Shown: positions 36,535-47,233, counted from the stretch's first letter. The stretch is DNA of 64,000 bases from Fluviirhizobium alvei (GCF_030551875.1 NZ_JAUOZU010000006.1:496001-560000); one strand, 5' to 3'. The notes: generated by a model not told the origin, from the letters alone. Program-made: numbers and translations.

Positions 36535-38913
36535 ATGGCACTCAAGGACGACGAAACGCGACCCGTCGACTATGACAATCTGCAAGCACCCTCTCGACCG
36601 GTGTTGCTTCCCGCTGTGAATGCACTTGAGAAGCCTGTACCTGCTATGTCGCATTGGCCGGGTTTTCGGCGGTTGATGGCATTGGAGATCGTTGCATTCG
36701 TTGCCGAAAAGCTCGCATTCGAGCGCGACCTGGGCCAACTGTTCTGCTGGACACCGGTCTTCCTTGGGGCGGGGGCTGCGTTCTGGTTCTCGCTTGCCAC
36801 CACGCCGAGCATTTTCGCCATTCTGTTCGCCGCCAGCCTGTCGTTCCTGGCCTTGCTGTTCACAAGCCGCGAACGCTTTGTTCTTCGAGCGGTGATCGGT
36901 TGCTGTCTGCTCATGATGGTCGGTATGGCCCTGGCGGATCTGCAAACACGCAGAATAGCAACCATCATTCTCGATAGTCCCGTCACCACAACGATTCGTG
37001 GCCGGATTCTTGCGCGCGAAGCCGACGCGAATGGCCGCTGGCGTTATCTCCTGGCTGTCCTGACGACAAAGGAGCCGCAATTGCGACGCCCGCCACAGGT
37101 GGTGCGGCTGACGCTATCCGGGAAGGCGGAAGGCTTCGGTCTCGGTTCGGTGCTCGAGGGCAGGGCCAGGCTATCGCCGCCGTCGGGTCCTACATTGCCG
37201 GGCCTCAATGATTTTGCCTTTGCCGCCTATTTCGAAGGCGTCGGCGCCATGGGCTATTTTCTCGGAGCCGTAGCCAATGAGATCGAGCCGGATCGATCTC
37301 GAACTTTGCCCATGATCATTTCGGAAACGATGGAGACTGTCCGAACCGCCATTTCCGAGCGGATCCGGAGCGTGGTCGCGGGAGATGCCGGTGCATTCGC
37401 TTCCTCGATGGTGACGGATGACCGGCGTGCGATCAGCCTCGAGACGACCGAAGCGCTGCGCCTGGCCGGCCTTGCCCATATCGTGGCCATTTCCGGCCTC
37501 AACATGGCACTCGCCGCTGGCGTTTTCTTTGTCTCGATCCGGGTTGTGCTCAGTCTGTCGCAAGCTTCGGCGCATCGGCTGCCAGTGAAGAAGATTGCCG
37601 CCGCCGGCGCACTGCTGAGCGTCACCTTCTACTATCTCATTTCCGGTTTCGCGGTTTCGGCCGAACGCGCCTATATCATGATGGCGGTGGTACTGGTTGC
37701 GGCATTGTTGGGCCGGCCGTCGATCAGTTTTCGCAATGTGGCCCTATCCGCCATCCTGATCCTGGTTCTTACCCCGTCTGCCGTCATGGGGCCTGGCTTC
37801 CAGATGTCCTATGCTGCGACTCTGGGTCTCGTCGCCGGCTATACGCTCTGGAAAGAAGGCACGCCGTTCCATCTGCCCTTTCCTGTTCCGGCGTGGGGCG
37901 AGCAAGTTCTCCGTTTCGTGGGCGGGATCTTTATCACCTCGTTGATTGGTGGCCTTTCGACCGCGCTCTACTCGGCTGAACATTTTCACCGGTTGGCGAC
38001 CTGGGGCCTGCCGGCAAACCTGCTCGCCATGCCGATCATCTCGTTCATCGTCATGCCGTCGGGGATCGTTGCGCTCGTGCTGATGCCTTTCGGTCTTGAT
38101 GCACCGGCGCTTCACATCATGGGATGGGGTCTCGAATGGGTGATCGCCATCGCCAAATGGATTGCCAGTTTCAAAGGCGAGGTCGTAACGGGCGAATTAC
38201 CACCCTGGCTCTTCATCGGCGTTACCATCGGCTTTCTGATCCTGACATTGATGCGCACCGCGTTGCGCCATATTGGAAGCATCCTCATCGTTCTTCTGCT
38301 CATCGGCGCTACGGTCGCGCCGGAAAGGAAACGTCCCGACCTGCTGGTGCGGGAGGACGGGGCAGCGATTGCACTTGTGAAGGGCGATGACCTTGCCCTC
38401 AGCAGCAGCCGCAAGGACGGTTTTGCAACACGGCAATGGTTCTATGCTCTGGCGATGACCGATTACCGGTTACCAGTAGCGATCGCGGGCGAGGGGCTGC
38501 CCGAGCCGAAACGGGATGCGACGGCAGAAGAGCTTGGTCAGGCTCGAATAGCGTTGGCGGCTGATATTGCTGGCCTTGGAGGCGAGGCGCTTGCCTGTCG
38601 CAGGAAAGCCTGGTGCCTGGGCCGTTTGAACAATGGGCTCGTGGTTGCCTGGATACCGGTCGGCGCCTATGTCGGTCTTGCCTGCGACCATGCCGATATC
38701 GTCGTGACACCGGTTCCGGTTCGGTTTTCGTCTTGCCGGTCGGGCGCGCTGCTTTTTTCGCGCCAGACATTGCGCAGAAGCGGGGCGATCGAACTGCGCT
38801 GGCCTTCTGCCGGCCGTCCGCCGATCCTTGAGGCAAGCTTCAACGGCGACTGGCGCCCCTGGTCGGAACACCGTTTCTACGATTGGCGCACCGACAGTTT
38901 TGCCGATCCTTAG
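36535..38913 (+). CDS. comEC: ComEC/Rec2-family membrane protein
   Basis: 792 residues. It has the N-terminal DUF4131 region (about 50-240) with membrane segments, the central competence domain of about eight to ten helices (about 270-590) with HIVAISGLNMALAAG, and a short C-terminal part (about 600-790). In classical ComEC the C-terminus is a metallo-beta-lactamase nuclease; I do not see HxHxDH here, so that part is degenerate, as in other alphaproteobacteria. ATG 36535 is preferred over GTG 36523. The role in DNA uptake is inferred from the family. Confidence 0.9.
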   Translation: MALKDDETRPVDYDNLQAPSRPVLLPAVNALEKPVPAMSHWPGFRRLMALEIVAFVAEKLAFERDLGQLFCWTPVFLGAGAAFWFSLATTPSIFAILFAASLSFLALLFTSRERFVLRAVIGCCLLMMVGMALADLQTRRIATIILDSPVTTTIRGRILAREADANGRWRYLLAVLTTKEPQLRRPPQVVRLTLSGKAEGFGLGSVLEGRARLSPPSGPTLPGLNDFAFAAYFEGVGAMGYFLGAVANEIEPDRSRTLPMIISETMETVRTAISERIRSVVAGDAGAFASSMVTDDRRAISLETTEALRLAGLAHIVAISGLNMALAAGVFFVSIRVVLSLSQASAHRLPVKKIAAAGALLSVTFYYLISGFAVSAERAYIMMAVVLVAALLGRPSISFRNVALSAILILVLTPSAVMGPGFQMSYAATLGLVAGYTLWKEGTPFHLPFPVPAWGEQVLRFVGGIFITSLIGGLSTALYSAEHFHRLATWGLPANLLAMPIISFIVMPSGIVALVLMPFGLDAPALHIMGWGLEWVIAIAKWIASFKGEVVTGELPPWLFIGVTIGFLILTLMRTALRHIGSILIVLLLIGATVAPERKRPDLLVREDGAAIALVKGDDLALSSSRKDGFATRQWFYALAMTDYRLPVAIAGEGLPEPKRDATAEELGQARIALAADIAGLGGEALACRRKAWCLGRLNNGLVVAWIPVGAYVGLACDHADIVVTPVPVRFSSCRSGALLFSRQTLRRSGAIELRWPSAGRPPILEASFNGDWRPWSEHRFYDWRTDSFADP

Positions 38914-38919
38914 AGCGTA

Positions 38920-39173
38920 GATCGGCCTGATTGAAACAATTCTGTTGGCTCAAACTGGTTTCCCGCGAGGAGAGCGGCGCGAGCTGTAGCCGCAGCATAC
39001 AGCCAAGCCGCTCGACGTTGCGGAGAGCCAGTTTCAGCCAACCCTTTGGGCGACATGAATTTTTGCCAATCTCTACGGTCTTTGCCATCGACCGTACCTA
39101 TAGGTACGCTCTCGACAAAGCCCTTGATCCTAACAAAAATTCCTTGTCGCAGAATGATTCAATCAGGCCGATC
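38920..39173. mobile_element. Fold-back MITE-like element (~254 bp)
   Basis: Ends are inverted copies: GATCGGCCTGATTGAA (38920-38935) is identical to the complement of the right end (to 39173), and the next bases match with one gap and one mismatch. Inside are two more arms: TTGGCTCAAACTGG (38945-38958) with CCAGTTTCAGCCAA (39028-39041), and GCGACATGAATTTTTG (about 39049-39064) with CAAAAATTCCTTGTCGC (39134-39150). The second arm contains ACGGTC/GACCGT (39075-39080, 39090-39095) and the 14-base palindrome GTACCTATAGGTAC (39094-39107). No coding frame fits. It fills almost all the gap between comEC and moeA. I cannot name the family or see a clear target duplication. Confidence 0.75.
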
Positions 39174-39196
39174 CGCAATAGGCTGTCGGTTCGATG

Positions 39197-40423
39197 TCAG
39201 AATGCCGGTTGCCGCAGGAGGAGCACCGGAACCTCGTCGCCCGCGGCAGCGGCCGGCGCATGCGGTGGCCGAACGATCAGGCAATCCGACCGCGCAAAGA
39301 TCTTCATCTGGGATGAGTCCTGCTGGCTATGCGGACGCACCGAACGCGTCAGATCACTCCCGGTGGAAAGCACCGCCCGCAGATAATCCTGACGATGATC
39401 GTTGGCCGCAAGCGCAACGTCCGTACGCGCCATCGCCATGCGATTCGGCAGCGGACGGTGGCCGAGAATGGCGAGCAGCGGCTCCAGAAAAAGATAGCTG
39501 CAAACCATTGTGGAAACCGGATTGCCCGGCAGTCCGAGAACGCGGACAGGACCAAGAGCGCCGACCATCAGCGGTTTGCCCGGCCGCATGGCAATGCGCC
39601 AGAAATCCAGCACCATGCCCATATGCTTGAGGCTCGATTGCACAAGGTCGTGATCGCCCACCGACGCACCACCCAGGGTAACGATGATATCGGCGCCTGC
39701 GTCCAACGCCCGGTTCACTGCAGCCTGAATATGGTCGGCCTTGTCTGCGACCAGCCCGAGATCGAGAACGTCGCCACCGGCGGCCCGTACCAGATGGCCG
39801 ACGGCATAGGTGCTCGAGGCAATGATCTGGTCAGGGCCGGGCATATCACCGGGGCGCACCAGTTCATCTCCGGTCGCAATGACGGCGACGAGCGGCCTGC
39901 GATAGACGGGCAGTTCGGCATGGTTCATCGCCGCAGCCACCATCAGGGCCCCGGCATCCAGGATCGTTCCAGGTTCGAGAACGGTTTCACCGTCCCGGAA
40001 ATCCTGACCGCGCGGGCGAATATGGCGACCGGCAGCGGGGGCGAATCGATTGACGATGTGGCCATCGTCGGTCTTCTCGGCATCTTCCTGCAACAGGACG
40101 ACGGTTGCGCCCTCGGGCACCGGAGCACCGGTGAAGATGCGCACGGCTTCACCGGGACCGACGGTGCCGGAATAGCCATGGCCTGCCGAGGATTGGCCGA
40201 TGACCCGCAGGCGGGTACCGAGTTCCGCGACATCCTCGGCACGTACCGCATAACCATCCATGGCGGAGGCATCAAAGGGAGGCTGTGTCAGCCGGGCCAT
40301 CAGGGGAGCGGCGAGCACGCGGCCACCCGCTTCGGCGATCGCCACCGTTTCGATGTGATCGATCGGCTTGGTCGCCGCAAAGAGCAGTTGTTGTGCTTCG
40401 GCGACGGGAAGCAGCGCCATCAT
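39197..40423 (-). CDS. moeA: Molybdopterin molybdotransferase
   Basis: 408 residues. It inserts molybdenum into adenylyl-molybdopterin. Typical segments: [18 protein letters not shown], the central [17 protein letters not shown] and the C-terminal [19 protein letters not shown]. The start ATG 40423 overlaps the moaC stop (ATGA), so it is the last gene of the ppiD-trpD-trpC-moaC-moeA run. A fold-back repeat element lies directly downstream of its stop. Confidence 0.95.
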   Translation of the reverse strand: MMALLPVAEAQQLLFAATKPIDHIETVAIAEAGGRVLAAPLMARLTQPPFDASAMDGYAVRAEDVAELGTRLRVIGQSSAGHGYSGTVGPGEAVRIFTGAPVPEGATVVLLQEDAEKTDDGHIVNRFAPAAGRHIRPRGQDFRDGETVLEPGTILDAGALMVAAAMNHAELPVYRRPLVAVIATGDELVRPGDMPGPDQIIASSTYAVGHLVRAAGGDVLDLGLVADKADHIQAAVNRALDAGADIIVTLGGASVGDHDLVQSSLKHMGMVLDFWRIAMRPGKPLMVGALGPVRVLGLPGNPVSTMVCSYLFLEPLLAILGHRPLPNRMAMARTDVALAANDHRQDYLRAVLSTGSDLTRSVRPHSQQDSSQMKIFARSDCLIVRPPHAPAAAAGDEVPVLLLRQPAF

Positions 40424-40914
40424 TCCACCGTTTCGGGATAGTGAAAATCGCCGGACTTGCCGCCGGATTTCGACTGAAGATGAATGCCGCCGATTTCCAT
40501 GGCCTTGTCTGCGGCCTTTGCCATGTCATAGATCGTGAGGCAGGCAACGGAGACGGAGGTCAGTGCTTCCATCTCCACACCGGTCTTGCCGGTGAGTTTC
40601 ACTGTTGCCTCGACCCTGAAGCCCGGAAGCGTGCTGTCGGGGCTGATATCGACGGTCACTTTCGAAATCAGCAGCGGATGACAAAGCGGGATAAGATCCG
40701 ATGTCTTCTTGGCAGCCATGATGCCGGCAATCCGAGCGGCACCGATCACGTCTCCCTTCAGTGCATTGCCGGACAGGATGAGATCCAGCGTTTCCGGTCG
40801 CATGCGGATATGACCGACCGCAACGGCAACGCGGACCGTTTCCGATTTGGCGCTGACATCGACCATTCTGGCTTCGCCATCCTCGCCGATATGGGTGAGG
40901 CTTGAGGTCGTCAT
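40420..40914 (-). CDS. moaC: Cyclic pyranopterin monophosphate synthase
   Basis: 164 residues. It works with MoaA in the first step of molybdenum cofactor synthesis. The family core is seen in [16 protein letters not shown] and [19 protein letters not shown]. The start ATG 40914 overlaps the trpC stop by one base (a longer frame upstream lies inside trpC). Both ends overlap neighbours, a sign of tight translational coupling. Confidence 0.96.
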   Translation of the reverse strand: MTTSSLTHIGEDGEARMVDVSAKSETVRVAVAVGHIRMRPETLDLILSGNALKGDVIGAARIAGIMAAKKTSDLIPLCHPLLISKVTVDISPDSTLPGFRVEATVKLTGKTGVEMEALTSVSVACLTIYDMAKAADKAMEIGGIHLQSKSGGKSGDFHYPETVE

Positions 40915-41723
40915 CACTCGGCTGCCGCTTTGTCGAGGCCGAGGAGTGCGAGCGTTGCGGCGGTCACATCGTCCTTCCGCATCAGGCTTTCGCCGACGAG
41001 GAAGGTCGAAATGCCGCATTTTTCCAGTCGCAGGCAATCGTCATGGGTGAAGATACCGCTTTCGCCGACCAGAAGCCGGTCTGATGGCACCATCGCCGCG
41101 AGCCGTTCCGACGTCGCCAGATCGACTTCGAATGTCCGGAGATTGCGATTGTTGACCCCGATCATCGGCGAGGACAGCGCAAGCGCGCGTTCCATTTCCG
41201 CTTCGTCATGCACTTCGATGAGCACATCCATGCCGAGCGAGAAGGCGGTCTCTTCAAGCAGCCGGGCTTCATCGTCGGTAAGGGAGGCCATGATGAGGAG
41301 AATGCAATCGCCACCCCAGGCGCGCGCCTCATAGACCTGGTAAGGCACGAACATGAAATCCTTGCGCAGGGCAGGCAGGCTGCAGGCCGAGCGGGCCGCT
41401 GTGAGGAATTCCGGCTTGCCCTGGAAACTCGGCGTATCCGTGAGCACCGAGAGGCAGGCGGCGCCACCTGCCTCATAGGCTTTCGCAAGCATCGGCGGGT
41501 CGAAATCTGGCCTGATCAGGCCCTTCGATGGGCTCGCCTTCTTGATCTCCGCAATCAGGCCGATTTGGCCGATAGCCTGTTTCCGCTTCAGGGCGTTGAG
41601 AAATCCACGCGGCGCGGGCGCATCGGCGGCGAGGCTACGCAGTTCGGCCAGCGGCAGGGCGGCCTCGGCGGCCGCGATTTCCTGACGCTTATAGGTTTCG
41701 ATCTTGCGAAGGATGTCGGTCAT
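40914..41723 (-). CDS. trpC: Indole-3-glycerol-phosphate synthase
   Basis: 269 residues, a stand-alone TrpC barrel making indole-3-glycerol phosphate for tryptophan. The catalytic segment [19 protein letters not shown] and [27 protein letters not shown] are intact. ATG 41723 has GAGG 7 bases upstream; GTG 41726 is an alternative. It follows trpD after 9 bases. Confidence 0.96.
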   Translation of the reverse strand: MTDILRKIETYKRQEIAAAEAALPLAELRSLAADAPAPRGFLNALKRKQAIGQIGLIAEIKKASPSKGLIRPDFDPPMLAKAYEAGGAACLSVLTDTPSFQGKPEFLTAARSACSLPALRKDFMFVPYQVYEARAWGGDCILLIMASLTDDEARLLEETAFSLGMDVLIEVHDEAEMERALALSSPMIGVNNRNLRTFEVDLATSERLAAMVPSDRLLVGESGIFTHDDCLRLEKCGISTFLVGESLMRKDDVTAATLALLGLDKAAAE

Positions 41724-41732
41724 CACAGAACC

Positions 41733-42743
41733 TCAAGCGTTGGAGACGGCGATGAGCCGGTCGAGGGCAGCAGCGGCAGACCCGCTCTCGAGTGATTGAT
41801 TTGCCAGGGCGACGCCATCGGTGAGCGTATTGGCTTTGCCAGCCACGACGAGTGCCGCAGCCGCATTGGCAACAGCGATATCGCGATAGGGATTGCGAGC
41901 CCCGGCAAGCACGTCGCGCAGGGCGCGCGCATTATGCTCGCCATCGCCGCCGCGAAGTTCTTCGAGCGTTACCGGACGCATATCGAAATCGGCCGGCGTC
42001 AGTGTAAATTCTGTGATGTCGCCATTCTTGAGCGCGACGACGTCGGTGGTGCCCGCTGTTGTGATTTCGTCCAGCCCGCTGCCGTGAACCACCCAGACAT
42101 CGGTCGACCCTAATGCCTTGAGAGTTTCGGCGACCGGACGCAGCCATTTCGATGCGAAAACACCGATCATCTGCTTCTTGACGCCGGCCGGGTTCGAAAG
42201 CGGACCGAGCAGGTTATAGATGGTACGGGTGCCGAGTTCGACCCGGCTGGGGCCGACAAAGCGCATGGCGCTGTGGTGCGCCTGGGCGAACATGAAGCCG
42301 ATATTGGCTTCGAGGATGCAGCGTTCGATCGTTTCCGGGGCGAGATCGAGCTTCACGCCCAAAGCCGAAAGCGCATCCGCCGTTCCCGATTTCGAACTCT
42401 GCGCACGGTTGCCATGCTTGGCGACCGGAACGCCCGCACCAGCAACGATGATCGATGCGAGCGTCGAGATATTGTAGGTGTGGGCACCGTCTCCGCCGGT
42501 TCCGACGATATCGATCGCGTCAGCCGGAGCGGAGACCTTCAACATCTTAGAGCGCATGGTCGCAACCGCGCCCAGGATCTCGTCGGTCGTCTCGCCCCTG
42601 ACCCTGAGCGCCATCAGGAAGCCGCCGATCTGTGTCGGCGTGGCTTCACCGGACATCATGATATCGAAAGCCTGGCGGGCTTCCTCGCTGGTCAGTGCTT
42701 CCGCATTGGCGACCTTGGCGAGAAGAGGCTTGAGATCGGCCAT
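41733..42743 (-). CDS. trpD: Anthranilate phosphoribosyltransferase
   Basis: 336 residues. It joins anthranilate and PRPP, the second step of tryptophan synthesis. The PRPP-binding motif [15 protein letters not shown] and the anthranilate site region [16 protein letters not shown] are present. It begins 13 bases after ppiD on the same strand and is followed closely by trpC. Confidence 0.97.
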   Translation of the reverse strand: MADLKPLLAKVANAEALTSEEARQAFDIMMSGEATPTQIGGFLMALRVRGETTDEILGAVATMRSKMLKVSAPADAIDIVGTGGDGAHTYNISTLASIIVAGAGVPVAKHGNRAQSSKSGTADALSALGVKLDLAPETIERCILEANIGFMFAQAHHSAMRFVGPSRVELGTRTIYNLLGPLSNPAGVKKQMIGVFASKWLRPVAETLKALGSTDVWVVHGSGLDEITTAGTTDVVALKNGDITEFTLTPADFDMRPVTLEELRGGDGEHNARALRDVLAGARNPYRDIAVANAAAALVVAGKANTLTDGVALANQSLESGSAAAALDRLIAVSNA

Positions 42744-42756
42744 TGCCAGCGTTCCC

Positions 42757-44643
42757 TTACTGCTGAACCATCAACTGATTGGCAAGCGTCCGATTGAGGC
42801 GCACGCCATATTCCGTCTGCAACTGGTTGACCATCTGGTCAAGTACATCGTCGCCAGCTGCATTGGCCAGCGCTGTCATCTGCTGGTCGCTGTTCGGATC
42901 GTCGAGCGTGCCTTCCTGGACATCGGTCACCTTGAGGACGATCTGGCCGTCACCATCAGCACCCGCCGCACTCGCAACATGACCATTGGCACCGCCGAAC
43001 GTGGCGGAAATGGCCGACGGGCTCAGAACAGCATCCGTCATGCCGCGGCGAATGCCGCTCTTGTTTTCCACCGCCAAGGAGAGTTTTGCCGCAACATCGG
43101 CCATTGTGGTGCCATCGCGAACCTGCTTGACGATTTCTTCCGCTTTCTTGGCCAGCGCGTTGCGTTCCTGCTCGGCGGTCCAGTCGGCGACGGCCTTGGC
43201 CTTGACCTCGTCCAGCGTCCGCTCGCGGGCCGGCGTTACGCCATCGACTTCGAACCAGAGGTAGCCGCCATTTTCGATCGTCAGCGGCAGCGGTTCGACG
43301 CCGGGTTCGGTCTGGAAGGCTTCGGCCAGCAACTTGTCGGCGGAAGGAATATCCTTGATTTCGGCTTCCTTCATATCCTTGCCCTGGGCATCGACCGCAT
43401 CGAGGATCACAGCCTTCAGCTGCAATTGCTTGGCGACATCGACAAGACTTGCGCCGGATGCCCGGCTATCTTCGAACCGGTCATAGACATTCTGGATCTC
43501 ATCATTGGCAAGCACGAGTGCCAGTTCCTTGCGGATACTGTCCTTGACCTCGTCGAGCGGTTTGGTCACTTCCGGACGGATGTTGGTCACGCGCAGGATA
43601 ACCGGACCAAGAAGGCCGGTCACAACAGGCGTCACGCCGCCATCGGCCTTGACGGCAAACACGGCTTCGCCCATGGCCGGGTTCGGCAGCTTGTCCTTGG
43701 TGAAGTCACCCAGCAGAACGTCGGTTGCCGTCTTGCCCTGCTCAGTGACGAGCTGGTCGAATGTCGTTCCCGCCGCCAGCTTGGCAACAGCAGCATCCGC
43801 ATCCGCCTGGTTGGTAAAGGCCAGCTGTTCGACAGTCCGGGTTTCCGGCGTCCGATAGTTGTTCTTGTGCTTCTCGTAATCTTCGGCGACGGCCGCGTCG
43901 GAAACGGCCGAAACATCGGCAATATCTGCCGGTTCAAGCTTCACATAGGTGATCTTGCGATATTCCGGCGCCTTGTAATTCTGCTTTTGACCGGCAAACC
44001 AATCGGTGAGCGTCTTGTCGTCCGGAGCGGCAACCGGATCGATATTTGCCTTGCCGAGGAGAATATAGTCGATCGAACGGGTTTCGGTCGCGTAGGATTT
44101 GAGCGCGTCGAGCAGCGTCGCCGACGGCTTGAAGCCACCGACGAGCGCATCGGCCACCTGGCTGCGCACGGCTTCCTTCGACTTTGCTATGACAAAATCC
44201 TGCGGACGAATGCGAGCGTTTTGGAGGCGCTGTTCCATCAGGGTGCGCGAAAAGGCGCCAGTCGAATCCTTGAAGGCCGGCTCGTCCTGGATGAGCTGCA
44301 GAAGCCGCTCCTCGGAGAGACCGAGCTTCATGTTTTCAGCCAGTTGATCGAGCGTCGCACCCGAAACGAGCTGGCTGAGCACCAGATTTTCGACACCGAA
44401 CATCTTGGCCTGTTCGAGCGTCAGCCTCGTGCCGAAACGCTGGGACATGTTTCCCATCGCGTTGTTGAAATTGATCTGGAATTCGACATTGGAGACCTTC
44501 TGGTCGCCAACCGTGACCACGGCATCGGAGGCGCCGGCAAACATGGAGCTCTGCACGCCCCATATGCCAAACGAACCGACGAGAAGGACGAGGAGGGCCT
44601 TGGCGATCCATGTTTGTCCGGCTTTTCGCAACAGTTCGAGCAT
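42757..44643 (-). CDS. PpiD/SurA-type periplasmic peptidyl-prolyl isomerase
   Basis: 628 residues. One N-terminal membrane anchor (residues 12-33), then a SurA-N-like chaperone region (about 35-230) and a parvulin-type domain (about 265-370, with [19 protein letters not shown] marking its end), followed by a second chaperone-like segment. It is anchored in the inner membrane and helps newly exported proteins fold. It heads the trp/mo operon in the usual rhizobial order (from memory). Upstream it is divergent from a FadR-type regulator gene. Confidence 0.92.
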   Translation of the reverse strand: MLELLRKAGQTWIAKALLVLLVGSFGIWGVQSSMFAGASDAVVTVGDQKVSNVEFQINFNNAMGNMSQRFGTRLTLEQAKMFGVENLVLSQLVSGATLDQLAENMKLGLSEERLLQLIQDEPAFKDSTGAFSRTLMEQRLQNARIRPQDFVIAKSKEAVRSQVADALVGGFKPSATLLDALKSYATETRSIDYILLGKANIDPVAAPDDKTLTDWFAGQKQNYKAPEYRKITYVKLEPADIADVSAVSDAAVAEDYEKHKNNYRTPETRTVEQLAFTNQADADAAVAKLAAGTTFDQLVTEQGKTATDVLLGDFTKDKLPNPAMGEAVFAVKADGGVTPVVTGLLGPVILRVTNIRPEVTKPLDEVKDSIRKELALVLANDEIQNVYDRFEDSRASGASLVDVAKQLQLKAVILDAVDAQGKDMKEAEIKDIPSADKLLAEAFQTEPGVEPLPLTIENGGYLWFEVDGVTPARERTLDEVKAKAVADWTAEQERNALAKKAEEIVKQVRDGTTMADVAAKLSLAVENKSGIRRGMTDAVLSPSAISATFGGANGHVASAAGADGDGQIVLKVTDVQEGTLDDPNSDQQMTALANAAGDDVLDQMVNQLQTEYGVRLNRTLANQLMVQQ

Positions 44644-44937
44644 GTTTTCCCAATCACTCCCAGTTCCCGTTTGACGACAGGCATGGCTGTCCGCCCCTGG
44701 CGCCGTAGCAGCCGGGGAATGCCGCTTTTAGACTTCGGCCCGCAAGCGTGGCAAGCAGATTTTTCCCGGCTCTTCATCGATCCCGGCTCTGTTCGCCGCC
44801 ATACTGTGAAAAAGCGGTTCGGAACGCTCTTTCCGTCGTATTCTCATCTTCTGCTTTCGCCAATTGCTTCCTATCTTATACATATGTTTCGAGCTATCGA
44901 TTGGGTGGGTTCGCAGAGGGATTCGAGGAGAACCATT
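44644..44937. other. Divergent intergenic region, ppiD / FadR-type regulator
   Basis: 294 bases without a gene. An AT-rich stretch with TTATACATATG (44876-44886) may be the regulator's promoter region, and the imperfect palindrome AGCGGTTCGGAACGCT (about 44814-44829) could be a regulator site. Neither can be proved here. The frame of the regulator gene runs open through this region and across ppiD on the opposite strand, but that part is not coding. Confidence 0.45.
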
Positions 44938-45675
44938 TTGGGAAGAGGGCTTCTGGACACTGTCATTTCCGGAAGGAAATCGAGGACGAGCCATGCGCAG
45001 GTCGTCGATGAATTGGGCAGAGCCATCATTACAGGAGAGTTTCCGGTCGGCACGACGCTTCCCGGCGACCAGGATCTGGCACAGCGTTTCAAGGTTTCGC
45101 GGACGGTGCTGCGCGAAGCGATGAAGACGCTCGCAGCCAAGGGCATGATCGTGCCGCGCGCGCGCATCGGAACCCGCGTCACGCCCAAGAGCAACTGGAA
45201 CCTGTTCGACAGCGATGTCCTGACTTGGCATTTCCATATCGGCGTCGATCCCGAGTTTCTCGAGCATCTGAGCCAGATCCGGATGGCGTTCGAGCCCTAT
45301 GCGGCCTCGCTTGCCGCCGGACAGGCGTCTGAAGCCGATATTGCCGAACTCTATGCGCTGGCCGATGCCATGGCCGATAGCAACCATACGCCTGAAACCA
45401 TGGCTTTTGCCGATCTGAAATTCCATCTTGCCATCGCCGAAGCCTCGCGCAATCCCTTCATGCGCAATGTCGGCAGTCTGATCGAAGCTGCACTGGTCGG
45501 GATCTTCAAGCTGAGTTCACCGGCCGCCAGTGAAAAGCGGATGGTCGAAGTCGCAGCCACCCACAGACGGATCGTCGATGCCATCGCCGAGCATGATCCT
45601 GCTGCCGCCGCCGAAGCCATGCGGCAGGTTATCGTTACAGGGCGCGACAGAATCCGTGCCAATCTGGCAAAATAA
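44938..45675 (+). CDS. FadR-subfamily GntR transcriptional regulator
   Basis: 245 residues. A winged-helix domain (about residues 18-85) contains PGDQDLAQRFKVSRTVLREAM and GTRVTPKSNW, followed by an FCD ligand-binding domain (about 100-235). FCD regulators usually respond to sugar acids or related organic acids. The start is TTG 44938: GAGGAG lies 7 bases upstream. A far longer open frame exists upstream on this strand but overlaps ppiD and trpD antisense and is an artefact. No metabolic operon is adjacent, so the target is unknown. Confidence 0.9.
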   Translation: MGRGLLDTVISGRKSRTSHAQVVDELGRAIITGEFPVGTTLPGDQDLAQRFKVSRTVLREAMKTLAAKGMIVPRARIGTRVTPKSNWNLFDSDVLTWHFHIGVDPEFLEHLSQIRMAFEPYAASLAAGQASEADIAELYALADAMADSNHTPETMAFADLKFHLAIAEASRNPFMRNVGSLIEAALVGIFKLSSPAASEKRMVEVAATHRRIVDAIAEHDPAAAAEAMRQVIVTGRDRIRANLAK

Positions 45676-45765
45676 CGCAGTTTCAAAGCCAATTTCCGTC
45701 TTGCGCTTGAAGATTACAGCGTGAGGGCTTAACTTGGCGTCATTGAAATCCATTGGCCACAAGTT

Positions 45766-47073
45766 GTGACTGAAATCATCATCATTTTCTTTCTGCTGCT
45801 TCTGAATGCATTCTTTGCAATGTCGGAACTGGCAATCGTATCCGCAAGTCGCCCCCTTCTGCGCCAGAAAGCCAAACAGGGAAACCGTCAGGCTGTGACG
45901 GCGCTTCGGCTTGCCGAGGATTCGGGTAACTTTCTCTCCACCGTTCAGGTTGGCATCACGCTGGTGGGTATCCTCGCCGGTACTTATGGCGGTGCCTCGA
46001 TTGCCGAAAAGCTTGGCCCCGAACTCGACAGTTTCGAAATCATCGCCCCCTATGGCCATGCACTCGCCGGTGCCATTGTTGTGGCGATGATCACCTATTT
46101 CTCGGTGATTGTCGGCGAACTTATTCCCAAGCAGCTCGCTCTGCGTCATGCCGAGACGATCGCCATGTTCGTTGCCGGCCCGATGAGCCTGTTGTCGAAG
46201 GTGGCGGCGCCGATCGTCTATCTCTTCGAAATGTCGGCGAAAATCCTGTCGCGCCTTTTCGGACTGTCGGGCGCCGACAGCGACGAGGTCACGGAAGCGG
46301 AAGTTCATGCCGTTCTTGCCGAGGGCGCGGAAAGCGGCGTGTTCGAGAAATCCGAACATGAAATGCTCCGGCGGATCATGAGCCTCGCCGACCGGTCGGT
46401 GAAATCGATCATCACCCACCGCACCGAAATCGTCTCGCTCGATATCAAGGATACGCTGCAGGATGTAACGGCGGTGGTGGCGAAAGCTGGCCATTCCCGC
46501 TATCCGGTCGTCGAGGGTGATACCGATACGGTTATCGGCGCCGTCTCGGCCCGCGATATCCTGATCGCATCGCAAAATCCCAAGACCTTCAGCCTCAAGG
46601 CGATCCTCCAGGATCTGCCGACTCTGCCCGAGATGACGAACTGCCTGCGCGCCTTCGAGATCTTCAAGGAATCGAATATTCACATGGCGATCGTCGTCGA
46701 TGAATATGGATCCACCGAAGGGATCGTGACATCGGCCGACCTTTTGGAGGCGATCGTTGGCATCCTGCCGTCCAACTATGATGACGTCGAGGATATCCTC
46801 ATCCGTCGCCGGGACGAAACATCCTGGCTGATCGACGGTCGCACGCCGATCCACGAGATGCAGTTGAGCTTCGGCCTCGACAGGCTCGATACCGAGGACG
46901 GTTACGAAACCATCGCCGGCTTCATTGTCCAGCGCCTGCGCAAGAACCCAACCGAAGGTGACTGGTTCGAAGCCTACGGCTATCGATTCGAGGTTATCGA
47001 CATGGATGGACGACGGATCGACAAGATTCTGATGTCGCTGTCGATGAACAACGATAGCGATCCCGGACTCTGA
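45766..47073 (+). CDS. CNNM/CorC-type transporter family protein (DUF21-CBS-CorC_HlyC)
   Basis: 435 residues. N-terminal DUF21 membrane domain (about 1-180, with HALAGAIVVAMITYFSVIVG), a CBS pair (about 200-325) and a C-terminal CorC/HlyC domain (about 345-425). Such proteins are often called hemolysins but are thought to move or sense Mg2+ and similar cations. The start is GTG 45766; a weak ribosome site makes it less certain. It follows the FadR-type gene after 90 bases. Confidence 0.92.
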   Translation: MTEIIIIFFLLLLNAFFAMSELAIVSASRPLLRQKAKQGNRQAVTALRLAEDSGNFLSTVQVGITLVGILAGTYGGASIAEKLGPELDSFEIIAPYGHALAGAIVVAMITYFSVIVGELIPKQLALRHAETIAMFVAGPMSLLSKVAAPIVYLFEMSAKILSRLFGLSGADSDEVTEAEVHAVLAEGAESGVFEKSEHEMLRRIMSLADRSVKSIITHRTEIVSLDIKDTLQDVTAVVAKAGHSRYPVVEGDTDTVIGAVSARDILIASQNPKTFSLKAILQDLPTLPEMTNCLRAFEIFKESNIHMAIVVDEYGSTEGIVTSADLLEAIVGILPSNYDDVEDILIRRRDETSWLIDGRTPIHEMQLSFGLDRLDTEDGYETIAGFIVQRLRKNPTEGDWFEAYGYRFEVIDMDGRRIDKILMSLSMNNDSDPGL

Positions 47074-47233
47074 ATTCTCCTCGGTAACAATACCATCGAT
47101 CATGTGCATTGAGAGATCGCGGTGATGCGCTGGAGATCAGGAATCTGATGTCCGGTTGTTGGCGAACCGCCGCGGACCGTTGACGGCGATGGCGGACTTG
47201 TTATGGAGATGGCCAGGCAAACGGAGTGGGATC

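Noticed and set aside
42478-44937. A 3.2-kb open frame on the plus strand ending in the FadR-type regulator
   Set aside because: Most of it is antisense to trpD and ppiD, whose protein families are unmistakable. The open frame follows from GC-rich codon use; only the part from TTG 44938, with its own ribosome site, is a gene.
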